Part shown: one piece after another, positions 1 to 8,017 of the stretch
Layout: each line of letters begins with the position of its first letter
Numbering within the stretch: position 1 is the stretch's first letter
Assembly: GCF_002897295.1 (NCBI RefSeq)
Contig: NZ_BEXF01000007.1
Coordinates: forward strand, 186,001-250,000
DNA length: 64,000 nucleotides
From: Brevibacillus reuszeri
Lineage (GTDB): Bacteria; Bacillota; Bacilli; Brevibacillales; Brevibacillaceae
Reading direction: 5' to 3'
Program-made: the position numbers and the translations under genes
Notes under the pieces: generated by a model
Seen by the model: the letters and a program-made list of their open reading frames with translations, nothing else
Told to the model about the DNA's origin: nothing
Database searches by the model: none

Positions 1-1
1 T

Positions 2-607
2 CTGATTCTTTTCGCCAGCTCTGATGAAGACGAGTACAACCAGATTGCAGGGATTGCCCCAACACTCACCTTTAATTCCTTTGCTCCGCTTGGATGCCGG
101 CTACACACACTTGGAGAGTGGCTTGGAAAAGGAGAGATCGCCAGGCAGTGGCTTGAGCATTACGACGCCAAGGAAGCTCACATGTGGCAGCAATTGCGTA
201 CGGTGCTAAAGCCGGGGGAAACTGCCTCTGTCTTTATTCATGATCACGGGGATCGACTGTTTGTCATGGGCGTGAGCGGATTTTCCTCTGCCCTCTATCA
301 CCCGCATGGCTTTGCAAGTGGAGGCAAAATTCAGGAGATGCTCGCTGCTGAGGAGGGCTTCTCGGAAATTTCAGAGGCTGCTTTGCCGGACTATGCTGGT
401 GATCGCCTTTTCATGCTGCTCTCTGAGAAGCCGGATTCCCGGTTAGCAACCCAACAACTGCTAAGCAGCGCGCTTTGGAAGAGTCTGCCCGCTGTCCAAA
501 ATGGAAAAGTTCATCTCATCGAAGCGCAGCAATGGAACTGGGGCTCGGCACTCGTACGGGAAAACTTGCTGCATGTTCTGCCGGGATTGCTGCGCAGGTC
601 ATCCTGA
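2..607 (+). CDS. C-terminal part of a BtuF/FecB-like ligand-binding domain (5' end outside window)
   Basis: An open frame runs in from the left edge without a start and ends at 607, giving about 201 residues. The sequence resembles the C-terminal lobe of periplasmic-binding proteins for siderophores and cobalamin: a long helix with an EWLGK motif, then a strand reading VFIHDHGDRLFVMG, and a terminal segment with NGKVHLIEAQQWNWG. In Bacilli this domain is either a lipoprotein or is fused behind an AraC-type DNA-binding domain (Btr type), where it senses a ferric siderophore. Which of the two applies cannot be decided because the N-terminus is missing. An ATG at 182 lies inside the domain and is unlikely to be the start. 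Confidence 0.6.
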   Translation: MILFASSDEDEYNQIAGIAPTLTFNSFAPLGCRLHTLGEWLGKGEIARQWLEHYDAKEAHMWQQLRTVLKPGETASVFIHDHGDRLFVMGVSGFSSALYHPHGFASGGKIQEMLAAEEGFSEISEAALPDYAGDRLFMLLSEKPDSRLATQQLLSSALWKSLPAVQNGKVHLIEAQQWNWGSALVRENLLHVLPGLLRRSS

Positions 608-642
608 GGCTAGGACACACACAGCACTCACTAAGACAAAAG

Positions 643-716
643 AAACGGAACCTCGTCAATGGTCCCGAAAATCATGCCGCATACATGAAGCTCGGTCCCG
701 ATAACGTGTTCCGTTT
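643..716. terminator. possible long-loop terminator between convergent genes
   Basis: AAACGGAAC (643-651) and GTTCCGTTT (708-716) are perfect inverted repeats, and the right arm runs into a short T tract. The 56-base loop is long, so this is only a weak candidate. Confidence 0.3.
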
Positions 717-722
717 TTTCTT

Positions 723-1517
723 CTACAGCTCTCCTGCAACCATCCAGGTCACATTTTTCGTTTGCAAATCTGTGTCCCATTCCTCAGGAGCAGGTGTATC
801 ACTGATGACGATATCAACCTCTTTCAGGTCGGCTACCTTGCACAAGGTACTGATCCCGATCTTGGAATGATCCGCCAAGACGATGCTTTCATTTGCATTT
901 TCGATAAAACGCTTGGCCAGCTCAGCACGCTCTGGATCGTAGCAAGTAAGGCCTTTGTGCAAAAGCAGCCCGTCCATCGACAGAAACGCTTTGTCGACAA
1001 AGAAGGACTTCATCATCTTTTCTGCAAAGGCGCCTCCGACCCGATGGTGCTTGGCATTGACTTTTCCGCCCAAAAAGTAGACTTCTGCTTTGAGAACACC
1101 ACTGTTTTGATACTCGATCAAGAGGTTGAGCGCCGTGATGGAGCTCGTCAAGATCGTCAAATCCTTTTTGGTGGACAAAAAGCCGATCATCTGCAGTGGA
1201 GTCGTTCCTTCATCGATGACGATCGTATCATTGTCCTGCACCAGCTCAGCAGCGACACGGCCGATCCGCTTCTTTTCCTCGGCTCGCATAACCTCACGAC
1301 TGAGATGCGAAGGCTCGGAGCGCTCCATATTCAGCTTCACTGCACCGCCATAGACCCGTTTCAGCTTTTTTTCCGCTTCCAGGTCTTCCAAATACCTGCG
1401 AATCGACTCTGAAGAAACCTGCAGCTTCTCCACCAGCTCATTGGTTCTCACTTTGCCGTTTGAGTTGACCAGCTGCAAAATGATCTGCTTACGTTCTTCT
1501 CCGAATAACGACGACAC
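723..1517 (-). CDS. DeoR-family transcriptional regulator of the adjacent phosphonate operon
   Basis: The 264-residue protein has an N-terminal winged helix of the DeoR type (residues about 5-60, with SSESIRRYLEDLEAEKKLKRV followed by YGGAV) and a C-terminal DeoRC sugar-phosphate-sensor-like domain containing VIDEGTT and the VLADHSKIG motif. I chose the GTG at 1517 because AGGGGG lies 7 bases upstream; the longer frame to 1556 has no such site. It is the last gene behind phnW in the same direction, 163 bases downstream, so it probably controls the 2-aminoethylphosphonate genes. The effector is unknown, a phosphorylated intermediate being usual for the family. The link to phosphonate is inferred from position only. 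Confidence 0.85.
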   Translation of the reverse strand: MSSLFGEERKQIILQLVNSNGKVRTNELVEKLQVSSESIRRYLEDLEAEKKLKRVYGGAVKLNMERSEPSHLSREVMRAEEKKRIGRVAAELVQDNDTIVIDEGTTPLQMIGFLSTKKDLTILTSSITALNLLIEYQNSGVLKAEVYFLGGKVNAKHHRVGGAFAEKMMKSFFVDKAFLSMDGLLLHKGLTCYDPERAELAKRFIENANESIVLADHSKIGISTLCKVADLKEVDIVISDTPAPEEWDTDLQTKNVTWMVAGEL

Positions 1518-1643
1518 GCCATGTCCCCCTACTAAATCTGCTATCAGATCAAACACTCCTCAAACGAGATCTGACGCTTCACTTCCTTTTGCAGGCATCC
1601 TGCGTGGAGTTTCCCAACATTTCTGCATCTTTTCCTACCATAA

Positions 1644-1669
1644 ATTGTAGAGGTATTGGGATCTACAAT
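1644..1669. promoter_or_regulatory. inverted repeat between phnW and the DeoR gene
   Basis: ATTGTAGA (1644-1651) and TCTACAAT (1662-1669) form a perfect 8-bp inverted repeat with a 10-base spacer. There is no T tract beyond it, so it is a candidate operator for the DeoR protein or an intercistronic hairpin rather than a terminator. Confidence 0.4.
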
Positions 1670-1680
1670 CAAGGAGCTAT

Positions 1681-2799
1681 CTACCAGAATCGATTCTCTT
1701 CGATTGCTACTAGTAAACGTTCCATATCTTCTGCATAGACTTCGCCGATGTTTCCAATCCGAAACGTATCTGCTTGTGATATTTTTCCTGGGTAAATGAC
1801 GAAGCCTGCTTGCTTCAAACGATCATAGAGCTCTTGGAACGAAAAGAAATTGCTCTCGGGATAATAGAAGGATGTAATGAATGGAGATTGGAACTCTTTT
1901 GGCAGCAAGGTTCGGAATCCGAGGCGCTCCATCCCGCCAGACAAGATTTCTTGATTACGTGCATAGCGCTCATATCGCTTAACTACCCCGCCTTCTGCCA
2001 GAAGCTCTGTCAGTGCTTGGTCAAAGGCACGTACAACATGAGTCGGAGAGGTATATCGCCACTTGCCGTTCTCCTCCTCCATGGTTTTCCACTGATCGTA
2101 TAAATCGAGGGAAAGTGTTCGAGCAATACCTTTGCACCCCGTGAGCGCAGCTGTTCGGGCAATGACAAAACCGAAGCCAGGCACACCCTGAATGCATTTA
2201 TTCGCACTTGAAATGAGATAGTCGATCGAAAGCTCTGCGACATCCAGCTCGATTCCTCCAAAGCTACTCATCGCATCTACGATATACACTTTGCCATATT
2301 TCTTGACGGTTTCGCCGATTTCACGGATCGGATTGAGCATCCCTGTCGTCGTTTCCGAATGTACGACTGCTACGTGTGTGATCGAAGCATCCTCTTCCAG
2401 AGCTCGACTTAATGATTCGGTAGACACCTGCGCTACTTCCCCGTAATCGATCACGGCAGTTGCTATATTGTGTACCTGCGCCATTTTCACAATCCGATCA
2501 CCGTATGCCCCATTTGTCAGGACGAGCAGCTTTCCGTCTGTCGGAATCACACTGCTGATGACCGCTTCCACGCAAAAGCTTCCACTGCCTTGCATAAGTA
2601 CGGTTGTATAGTCTTCCGTTTGATCCGTTGCGAGTTTCACGAGCTTTTGCCGAACCGACTGTACGAGCTCGTTATAATCCCGGTCCCATGTGCACCAGTC
2701 GCGCATCATAGCTTCGCGCACACTACGCGATGTAGACAGCGGTCCTGGAGTAAGCAGCAAATACGGATTGTCTGTTGCTTCCTGTTGATGTTGATTCAA
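1681..2799 (-). CDS. phnW: 2-aminoethylphosphonate--pyruvate transaminase
   Basis: This class V PLP aminotransferase of 372 residues converts 2-aminoethylphosphonate and pyruvate to phosphonoacetaldehyde and alanine. The N-terminal [10 protein letters not shown] motif, a GSGSFCVEA cofactor-binding turn, the D175 region ([12 protein letters not shown]) and the Schiff-base lysine K201 in [15 protein letters not shown] fit PhnW. The start is a TTG at 2799 behind AAGGGA. It lies 46 bases downstream of phnX, the enzyme that uses its product, and in the same operon as a phosphonate-type ABC importer, which makes PhnW far more likely than the related serine-glyoxylate or ureidoglycine-glyoxylate aminotransferases. 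Confidence 0.93.
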   Translation of the reverse strand: MNQHQQEATDNPYLLLTPGPLSTSRSVREAMMRDWCTWDRDYNELVQSVRQKLVKLATDQTEDYTTVLMQGSGSFCVEAVISSVIPTDGKLLVLTNGAYGDRIVKMAQVHNIATAVIDYGEVAQVSTESLSRALEEDASITHVAVVHSETTTGMLNPIREIGETVKKYGKVYIVDAMSSFGGIELDVAELSIDYLISSANKCIQGVPGFGFVIARTAALTGCKGIARTLSLDLYDQWKTMEEENGKWRYTSPTHVVRAFDQALTELLAEGGVVKRYERYARNQEILSGGMERLGFRTLLPKEFQSPFITSFYYPESNFFSFQELYDRLKQAGFVIYPGKISQADTFRIGNIGEVYAEDMERLLVAIEENRFW

Positions 2800-2845
2800 A
2801 ATGTCTCATCCCTTCTGACTGAACTGATCGAAACTACTTCACTCG

Positions 2846-3640
2846 TTATGGGCGTTCTCCAGCTGCCTGGCGCAGCTTGATTTTTTCCAGCACTTCATCT
2901 AATAACCCGATTTCCTCTATCACATAATGAGCACCTGCTGCTCGCAATCTCTCAGATGTTTTGGCCATTCTCTCTTCCAGCTCATCCGCTGCCATGTGCG
3001 CCACTTCCTCCTGCGCCAAGCCCAGCTCACTGCCGCCCTTGAGGACACCGACTGTCCACATTCCTGCGTTTCGCCCTTCTTTCATATCACTTGTCGTGTC
3101 TCCTACCTTGACCATCTCACTCATCGGGTAGACATCAAGCAGGATCGCATTTTGATAGCACATCCACGGATACGGTCGACCGGCAGGCATGTCGCTTGGC
3201 GTAACCAGCACATCTGGCGCATAGCCTTGCTCTTTGGCTGCTTTTGTTACAACGGCCATCATTTCGCGGGTATAACCCGTTGTTGATCCAATTTTGAGGC
3301 CTTGGCTTCGCAGCCGCTCTACCAACTGGATTGCTCCCGGTACGGGTGTTGCGTATTGATGCAGCGTCTCCATCAGCATCGGTTCAAAATCCGCGTACAA
3401 AGCATCTACATCGGACTCATCTGGGAGACGTCCGTACTTTTCCTGCCACAAGCCTGCTACACGCTCCATCCGGCACAGTGCCTGGATGTGATCACGCTTG
3501 AGCATGCCCATCGGCTCACGTGCTTCTTCGGCGGAAAGCTCAATGCCTCTGTTTTTAAAAACCTGCAAAAAAACGGCTAACGGAGCGAAACAACCGTAAT
3601 CCACCATTGTTCCTGCCCAATCAAATACGACTGCTTTCAT
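2846..3640 (-). CDS. phnX: phosphonoacetaldehyde hydrolase (phosphonatase)
   Basis: This HAD-superfamily enzyme of 264 residues splits the C-P bond of phosphonoacetaldehyde, giving acetaldehyde and phosphate. The nucleophile D7 lies in FDWAGTMVDYG, and the Schiff-base lysine that distinguishes PhnX from other HAD enzymes is K48 in GMLKRDHI. The 41-residue spacing between them equals that of the characterised Bacillus cereus enzyme (D12, K53). KVGDTTSDMKEG is the conserved C-terminal acidic motif. It begins 3 bases after the permease stop with AGGTGG inside the permease end, so translation is probably coupled. Confidence 0.95.
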   Translation of the reverse strand: MKAVVFDWAGTMVDYGCFAPLAVFLQVFKNRGIELSAEEAREPMGMLKRDHIQALCRMERVAGLWQEKYGRLPDESDVDALYADFEPMLMETLHQYATPVPGAIQLVERLRSQGLKIGSTTGYTREMMAVVTKAAKEQGYAPDVLVTPSDMPAGRPYPWMCYQNAILLDVYPMSEMVKVGDTTSDMKEGRNAGMWTVGVLKGGSELGLAQEEVAHMAADELEERMAKTSERLRAAGAHYVIEEIGLLDEVLEKIKLRQAAGERP

Positions 3641-3643
3641 AAC

Positions 3644-5359
3644 TTAAGCCACCTGACCTTTCTCTTGGTTGGACCATGCCGTGCGTTTTTTGAGGCGTGC
3701 TGCTATCCATTCCGCGCAAGCACGAGCGATGATGTTGAGGACCACGATCAGCACCGACATAGCTGCTGCTGGGGCGACGTCACCAGCGTCATCCATATTG
3801 ACAATCGAGACGGACGCCAGTTTAAAATCGGCCGCGTACAGAAAAACAACGGCTGAGATCGTGACCATGGAATTGATAAAAAAGTAGACTGCCATTTCGA
3901 TAATTGCTGGCGTGCATACGGGAACTGTTACTCGCCAAAAAACCTTGATTTGCGAGATGCCCATCGACTCTGCTGCTTGCTCAAACTCCGGGTCGAGCTT
4001 TTTCAAGGCACTGGTTGCAGTAATGAACCCGACTGCGAAAAAGTGGATCACGTTGGCGAGAATCAGAATCCAGATCGAGCCGTACAAGCCATTCAGCGGA
4101 TTGTCTGGATTGTTGAAAAAGAAAATGTAAGCAAGACCAATGACTAATCCTGGCAGCGCCAAAGGAAGAATCGAAAGGAAATAGCCTGCTTGCCGAAGTC
4201 CTTTCCACACCTGTGATTTCTCGATAGTGTAAGCGGCTATAAACGTGACTACGGTTCCGATCACAGCTGTCAGCAAGGCGACCAAAATACTGTTCCATAG
4301 CGGTGTCATGCCTTCTCCGGCAACACCTGAAAAATCGTAATGCTGCCAGCCGAATTCGAGATTGTACGGCCATACCTTGATAAAGGAAGCGATCACGACT
4401 GCCGCCATCATTAGAAGCAAAAATCCACTAACACTCAGACAGATGAGCGAGAAAAAGAAGTCGCGAAAACGGTTTTCTTTGATTCGGTATGGCTTGGACT
4501 TGGCGGTAATTGCGGAATGCTGCTTGCGCTCTACGATTCGATCGACGATAAAGGCGGCGAGAGCCGGAATGATCAAGAGCAGACCAACTGTCGCTCCCAT
4601 CGTCATGTTCTGCTGGCCGATGACCTGCTTGTACACATCGGTAGCCAGCACAGAAAATTGTCCTCCAACTACTTTTGGTGCCCCAAAATCGGTAAACGAG
4701 AGCGTAAAGCAAACAAAGCAAGCACTGACGATTCCATATTTGATGCTAGGAACTGTCACGGTAAAAAATTTGCGCCAGTTGCCAGCGCCAAGCGTATCCG
4801 CTGCCTCATAGAGCTGGTAGTCAGCGAATGCAAGTGATACAGCGAGGATCAAATAGGCCTGTGGAAACACATAGACGATTTCTGCCAAAATAATGCCAAC
4901 CGGACCGTACAAATCAATATCCCACTGAAACGGAAGCATTCCGAATACCCCTGTGGTGACGAGTCCCTGGTTGCCAAACAGATAGGTCAGGGCAATCCCA
5001 TGCATCATGGTCGGTGCGAATAACGGCAGCAAGGCAATCGCGCGAAATGCTCCTTTTCCCCGAATGCCGCTGCGCGTCAAGGCGTAGGCAAAAAGAAACG
5101 CGAGTGTAACGGCAATCACTGTCGTCATGGATGAAATGTAAAGCGTGTTCGTAACCGATTGGGACAAGGCCGGCGTCGAAAAGTAAGTCACAAAGTTGTT
5201 CAGTCCGATAAATTGCCCGCTCTTGTCATAAAATGCACGCGAGAACAACTGAATCAATGGCAATAGGACGCTTACACCTAGGGCTACGATGACGAGTGAA
5301 ATCAGCCATTTTTGCATCGTCCTGCCTGTGGCTTGTCTGGCTGCATTCATACTGCTCAC
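3644..5359 (-). CDS. ABC transporter permease, two fused membrane domains, 2-aminoethylphosphonate type
   Basis: The 571-residue membrane protein contains two binding-protein-dependent permease domains in tandem, each with the EAA loop that docks the ATPase (YEAADTLGAGNWRKFF near residue 185 and FEQAAESMGISQIKVFW near residue 465). Such fused permeases occur in importers of iron, polyamines and phosphonates. The GTG start at 5359 has GGAGG 7 bases upstream and overlaps the ATPase stop by 4 bases (GTGA), so the two are translationally coupled. Its place between phnT-like and phnX genes points to 2-aminoethylphosphonate as substrate, inferred from context. Confidence 0.88.
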   Translation of the reverse strand: MSSMNAARQATGRTMQKWLISLVIVALGVSVLLPLIQLFSRAFYDKSGQFIGLNNFVTYFSTPALSQSVTNTLYISSMTTVIAVTLAFLFAYALTRSGIRGKGAFRAIALLPLFAPTMMHGIALTYLFGNQGLVTTGVFGMLPFQWDIDLYGPVGIILAEIVYVFPQAYLILAVSLAFADYQLYEAADTLGAGNWRKFFTVTVPSIKYGIVSACFVCFTLSFTDFGAPKVVGGQFSVLATDVYKQVIGQQNMTMGATVGLLLIIPALAAFIVDRIVERKQHSAITAKSKPYRIKENRFRDFFFSLICLSVSGFLLLMMAAVVIASFIKVWPYNLEFGWQHYDFSGVAGEGMTPLWNSILVALLTAVIGTVVTFIAAYTIEKSQVWKGLRQAGYFLSILPLALPGLVIGLAYIFFFNNPDNPLNGLYGSIWILILANVIHFFAVGFITATSALKKLDPEFEQAAESMGISQIKVFWRVTVPVCTPAIIEMAVYFFINSMVTISAVVFLYAADFKLASVSIVNMDDAGDVAPAAAMSVLIVVLNIIARACAEWIAARLKKRTAWSNQEKGQVA

Positions 5360-6411
5360 CCCCGTTCCTCCGTAGTCGTAGCTGACTGTTCAAAGGCGAG
5401 CAAATTTTCCAACGGCAGCTCCAGCCACACCTTTTTATTTCGAGATAGCCCGAGCTTGCGGGCTTCCTGGGTCAGTACATCAAGCGTGAGCAGCTCTTCG
5501 CTCATCTGTCCCGCAGCATCCTGCCACTGTAAAAAGATCCGGTAAAAGGCTCCGCGAAACTCCAGCTCGGAAATATGGGCCGGGATTCCGTACTCTGATT
5601 CTTGCTCCAAAATGCGGATATGCTCCGGGCGAATCGCGAGCAGCTTCGTTTGATCCGTAAACGGATGGCCAAAGCTGCTGTTTGAGAAGAAATTGATCGC
5701 TCCGATAAAATCAGCAACAAACGGGCTCAATGGTGTATTGTAAACTTCCTCCGGGGTACCAACCTGCACGACCTCCCCGTGGTTCATCACTACAATTTTG
5801 TCTGCCATCGTCAGTGCTTCATCCTGATCATGGGTCACCATAACCGTAGTCATTCCGAATTGCTCATGCAGACGGCGAATCTCCCGGCGCAGCTTTTGTC
5901 TTACTTTTGCATCCAGCGCAGACAACGGTTCATCCAGCAGCAATACTTGTGGCGAAAGTGCGATTGCCCTTGCCAAAGCAATGCGCTGTTGTTGACCACC
6001 GGAGAGCTGGGCGGGATATTTGGCGGCGGCATGAGAAAGATCCACCATGTCCAGCGCCTCTTCTACTTTCGCTGCAATTTCTTTCTTAGACAGCTTTTTT
6101 TCTTGCAGGCCAAAAGCAATATTTTCGGCGGCAGTCAGATTGGGAAACAACGCGTATGACTGAAACATCATCGCAATATTTCGTTTTGCCGGGGGCAGGG
6201 AAGTAATTTCCCTGCCGTCTACGATCATCCGGCCAGTTGTCGGGTGCTCCAATCCTGCCAGCATTCTCAGTAACGTCGTTTTTCCGCAGCCACTAGGACC
6301 GAGCAGACAGACGAATTCATTCTTGTCAATTTCGATGGAGACATGCTCCAAAGCGGCAAATAATCCGAAGCGTTTACTGACCCCTTGAATGGATAGATAG
6401 GATTGTCTCAT
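5356..6411 (-). CDS. phnT: ABC transporter ATP-binding protein, 2-aminoethylphosphonate type
   Basis: The 351-residue ATPase has Walker A GPSGCGKTT at 38-46, the signature LSGGQ at 136-140 and Walker B LLLDEP at 157-162. A C-terminal regulatory domain of the TOBE type follows (LAIRPEHIRIL onward), as in importers of the PotA/FbpC group. GAGGAG lies 6 bases before the ATG. It sits 17 bases behind the binding-protein gene and overlaps the permease start. It energises uptake at the inner face of the membrane. Confidence 0.88.
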   Translation of the reverse strand: MRQSYLSIQGVSKRFGLFAALEHVSIEIDKNEFVCLLGPSGCGKTTLLRMLAGLEHPTTGRMIVDGREITSLPPAKRNIAMMFQSYALFPNLTAAENIAFGLQEKKLSKKEIAAKVEEALDMVDLSHAAAKYPAQLSGGQQQRIALARAIALSPQVLLLDEPLSALDAKVRQKLRREIRRLHEQFGMTTVMVTHDQDEALTMADKIVVMNHGEVVQVGTPEEVYNTPLSPFVADFIGAINFFSNSSFGHPFTDQTKLLAIRPEHIRILEQESEYGIPAHISELEFRGAFYRIFLQWQDAAGQMSEELLTLDVLTQEARKLGLSRNKKVWLELPLENLLAFEQSATTTEERG

Positions 6412-6428
6412 GCTGATCTCCTCGCTGC

Positions 6429-7517
6429 TTACTTAGGCTCGCTCTTGGTAGCGTAGCGTTTTTCCCACTCTGCCAAGACGTTATCACGATTCTCTGCTGC
6501 TTTTTTCAAGTCCAGCTTGATCAATTGCTTGATCGGGTCTACGGCGTAGCCTTCTGGAAGTGTTCCACCTTCTTGCTTCACGCTGACGATCGCGAAATTT
6601 TGGTTATAGGCTTTCATCGCTTCATCCGAGATGGCCCAATCCAAGAACAGCTTTGCTTCCGGCTTAATCTCAGTCTTTTTCATCAGGGCATTGGCCTCTA
6701 CATCCCAGCCAGAGCCCTCAGACGGGAAGACAACCTCGATCGGTGCCCCTTTTTTCTTTTCCGTAATGGAGCGATAGCCAAAGGAAATACCGATTGGATA
6801 TTCTCCAGACGCTGCCATTTTTGCAGGCTTGGAGCCTGAATGTGTGTACAGCGCCATATTTTCATGCAGCTTGTCGAGATATGCCCAGCCTTCCTGTTCA
6901 CCTTTTAGCTGCATAATTCCGTTGATGGTCAAAAGTCCCGTTCCAGATGACGCCGGATTTGGCATCACGATCAGCCCTTTGTATTCTGGCTTGATCAAAT
7001 CTTCATAGGTTTTCGGAATTGGCAGGTTTCGTTTTTCGAGTTCCTTTGTATTTACAGCAACGGCTGTTTCCCATGCGTCAATGCCTACCCAGCTTGCTGG
7101 CTCCTTGGAATCCTTGAACTCGGCAGATACTCGTTCGACCCCTTTTGGCGAATAGGCTTCGAGCATGCCTTGCTGTTCGAGAACCAACAGGCTGGTTGCG
7201 GCTGTTCCCCAGACGACGTCGGCTTGTGGATTATCCTTTTCTGCCAAAAGCTTCGCTGTGATTATACCAGTCGAGTCTCTGACGATGTTTACTTTTACAT
7301 CCGGGTACTTGGCTTTAAAGGATTCCAGATACGTTTTGATCTGGTCATCCTCCAACGCAGTGTACACTGTAATAGCGCCCGAAGCCGGAGCTGCTGCGTT
7401 GGAGCCACCTGAAGCAGGTGTTTGTGCGTTTGATTGGGACTTGGGAGCTTGTCCACATCCTGCCAGAACTGCCAAGGACAAAAATGATGCTAGTATCGGA
7501 TAATGCCACTTCTTCAT
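6429..7517 (-). CDS. phnS: ABC transporter substrate-binding lipoprotein, 2-aminoethylphosphonate type
   Basis: This 362-residue family-1 extracellular solute-binding protein has a lipoprotein signal: basic start MKKWH, hydrophobic stretch, lipobox LAGC with the modified cysteine at 21. A low-complexity linker of Ser, Ala and Gly follows, then the binding fold ([19 protein letters not shown]). The ATG at 7517 is preferred over the longer frame to 7547 because GAGAGG lies just upstream and the signal peptide then starts correctly. It is the first gene of the phosphonate operon. Specificity for 2-aminoethylphosphonate is inferred from PhnX and PhnW downstream; iron-binding relatives look similar. 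Confidence 0.87.
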   Translation of the reverse strand: MKKWHYPILASFLSLAVLAGCGQAPKSQSNAQTPASGGSNAAAPASGAITVYTALEDDQIKTYLESFKAKYPDVKVNIVRDSTGIITAKLLAEKDNPQADVVWGTAATSLLVLEQQGMLEAYSPKGVERVSAEFKDSKEPASWVGIDAWETAVAVNTKELEKRNLPIPKTYEDLIKPEYKGLIVMPNPASSGTGLLTINGIMQLKGEQEGWAYLDKLHENMALYTHSGSKPAKMAASGEYPIGISFGYRSITEKKKGAPIEVVFPSEGSGWDVEANALMKKTEIKPEAKLFLDWAISDEAMKAYNQNFAIVSVKQEGGTLPEGYAVDPIKQLIKLDLKKAAENRDNVLAEWEKRYATKSEPK

Positions 7518-7581
7518 GAAAACCTCTCCCCTGCGTGAAATGTTCAATTTTTCTTTTGTTAGGTCTCATGTTACGGGGGAA

Positions 7582-7610
7582 ATATTAAGTGAATGTGAAT
7601 GCAAGGTAAA
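7582..7610 (-). promoter_or_regulatory. candidate promoter of the phosphonate operon
   Basis: On the minus strand TTTACC (7605-7610) and TAATAT (7582-7587) are separated by 17 bases, a reasonable sigma-A match (4 of 6 in each box). The start codon lies about 65 bases downstream. Confidence 0.5.
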
Positions 7611-7615
7611 AGAAA

Positions 7616-7640
7616 TGTGTTTATGTGTTTTTGTGTGTTT
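7616..7640. promoter_or_regulatory. three direct TGTGTTT repeats upstream of the phn promoter
   Basis: TGTGTTT occurs at 7616-7622, 7624-7630 and 7634-7640, directly upstream of the putative -35 box. Short TGTTT-containing repeats are common DeoR-family binding sites in Firmicutes, so this is a candidate operator for the DeoR protein. Confidence 0.4.
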
Positions 7641-7686
7641 TTAGTTGCATAAGAGAGAAGGAATGTGTATGCCGGACTTTGTGGAG

Positions 7687-7894
7687 GAGAGGAAACCGGA
7701 GAAAATGCTCCAGGTTCTTGGAACGCTTGCAGGGGGTCATTCCTGTACGGCTGCATGGAAAAAGGGAAACCGCGTCCAAAGTCGCGGGTTCGGGGATGGC
7801 TCTCAGAGGTGGACGCTTAAGTGCGTGTTTCCCTTTTTCCACTCCGCCTTGGCAGCGTTCCAAAGACCTTCGCTTTTTTCTCCGGTTTCCTCTC
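7687..7894. repeat. 208-bp foldback element with 19-bp perfect terminal inverted repeats
   Basis: GAGAGGAAACCGGAGAAAA (7687-7705) is repeated in perfect inversion at 7876-7894. Nested inside are further inverted pairs in register: TTGGAACGC (7718-7726) with 7855-7863, TGGAAAAAGGGAAAC (7756-7770) with 7827-7841, and GCGTCC (7772-7777) with 7811-7816. The whole could form one long interrupted hairpin on either strand. Open frames within it exist on both strands because of this symmetry and have no ribosome site. It could be a small non-autonomous transposon or a structured RNA. I see no clear target-site duplication. Confidence 0.75.
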
Positions 7895-7964
7895 ACTAGC
7901 TATTTGTGGTCCACGTACTTAAATCCATTACACAAAAGGAGTTTTGATAGAGTCGGCAATAATA

Positions 7965-8011
7965 CAAAAAACCGCTTCCGTCCTCCCTCTAAGGGCATGA
8001 CAGATAGCGGT
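7965..8011 (-). terminator. terminator of the ankyrin gene
   Basis: On the minus strand ACCGCT and AGCGGT pair around a loop with a further partial stem (TCTGTC/GACGGA), and the right arm runs into TTTTTTG. Confidence 0.75.
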
Positions 8012-8017
8012 ATTCGT

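Noticed and set aside
1681-2799. Reading the class V aminotransferase as ureidoglycine-glyoxylate aminotransferase (PucG), given the ureide theme
   Set aside because: It is in an operon with phosphonatase and a phosphonate-type importer, which fits PhnW; the ureide genes are at least 12 kb away.
7611-7640. CRISPR-like or tandem-repeat array from the TGTGTTT repeats
   Set aside because: Units are only 7 bases with spacers of 1-3 bases and sit at a promoter; operator sites are the better explanation.
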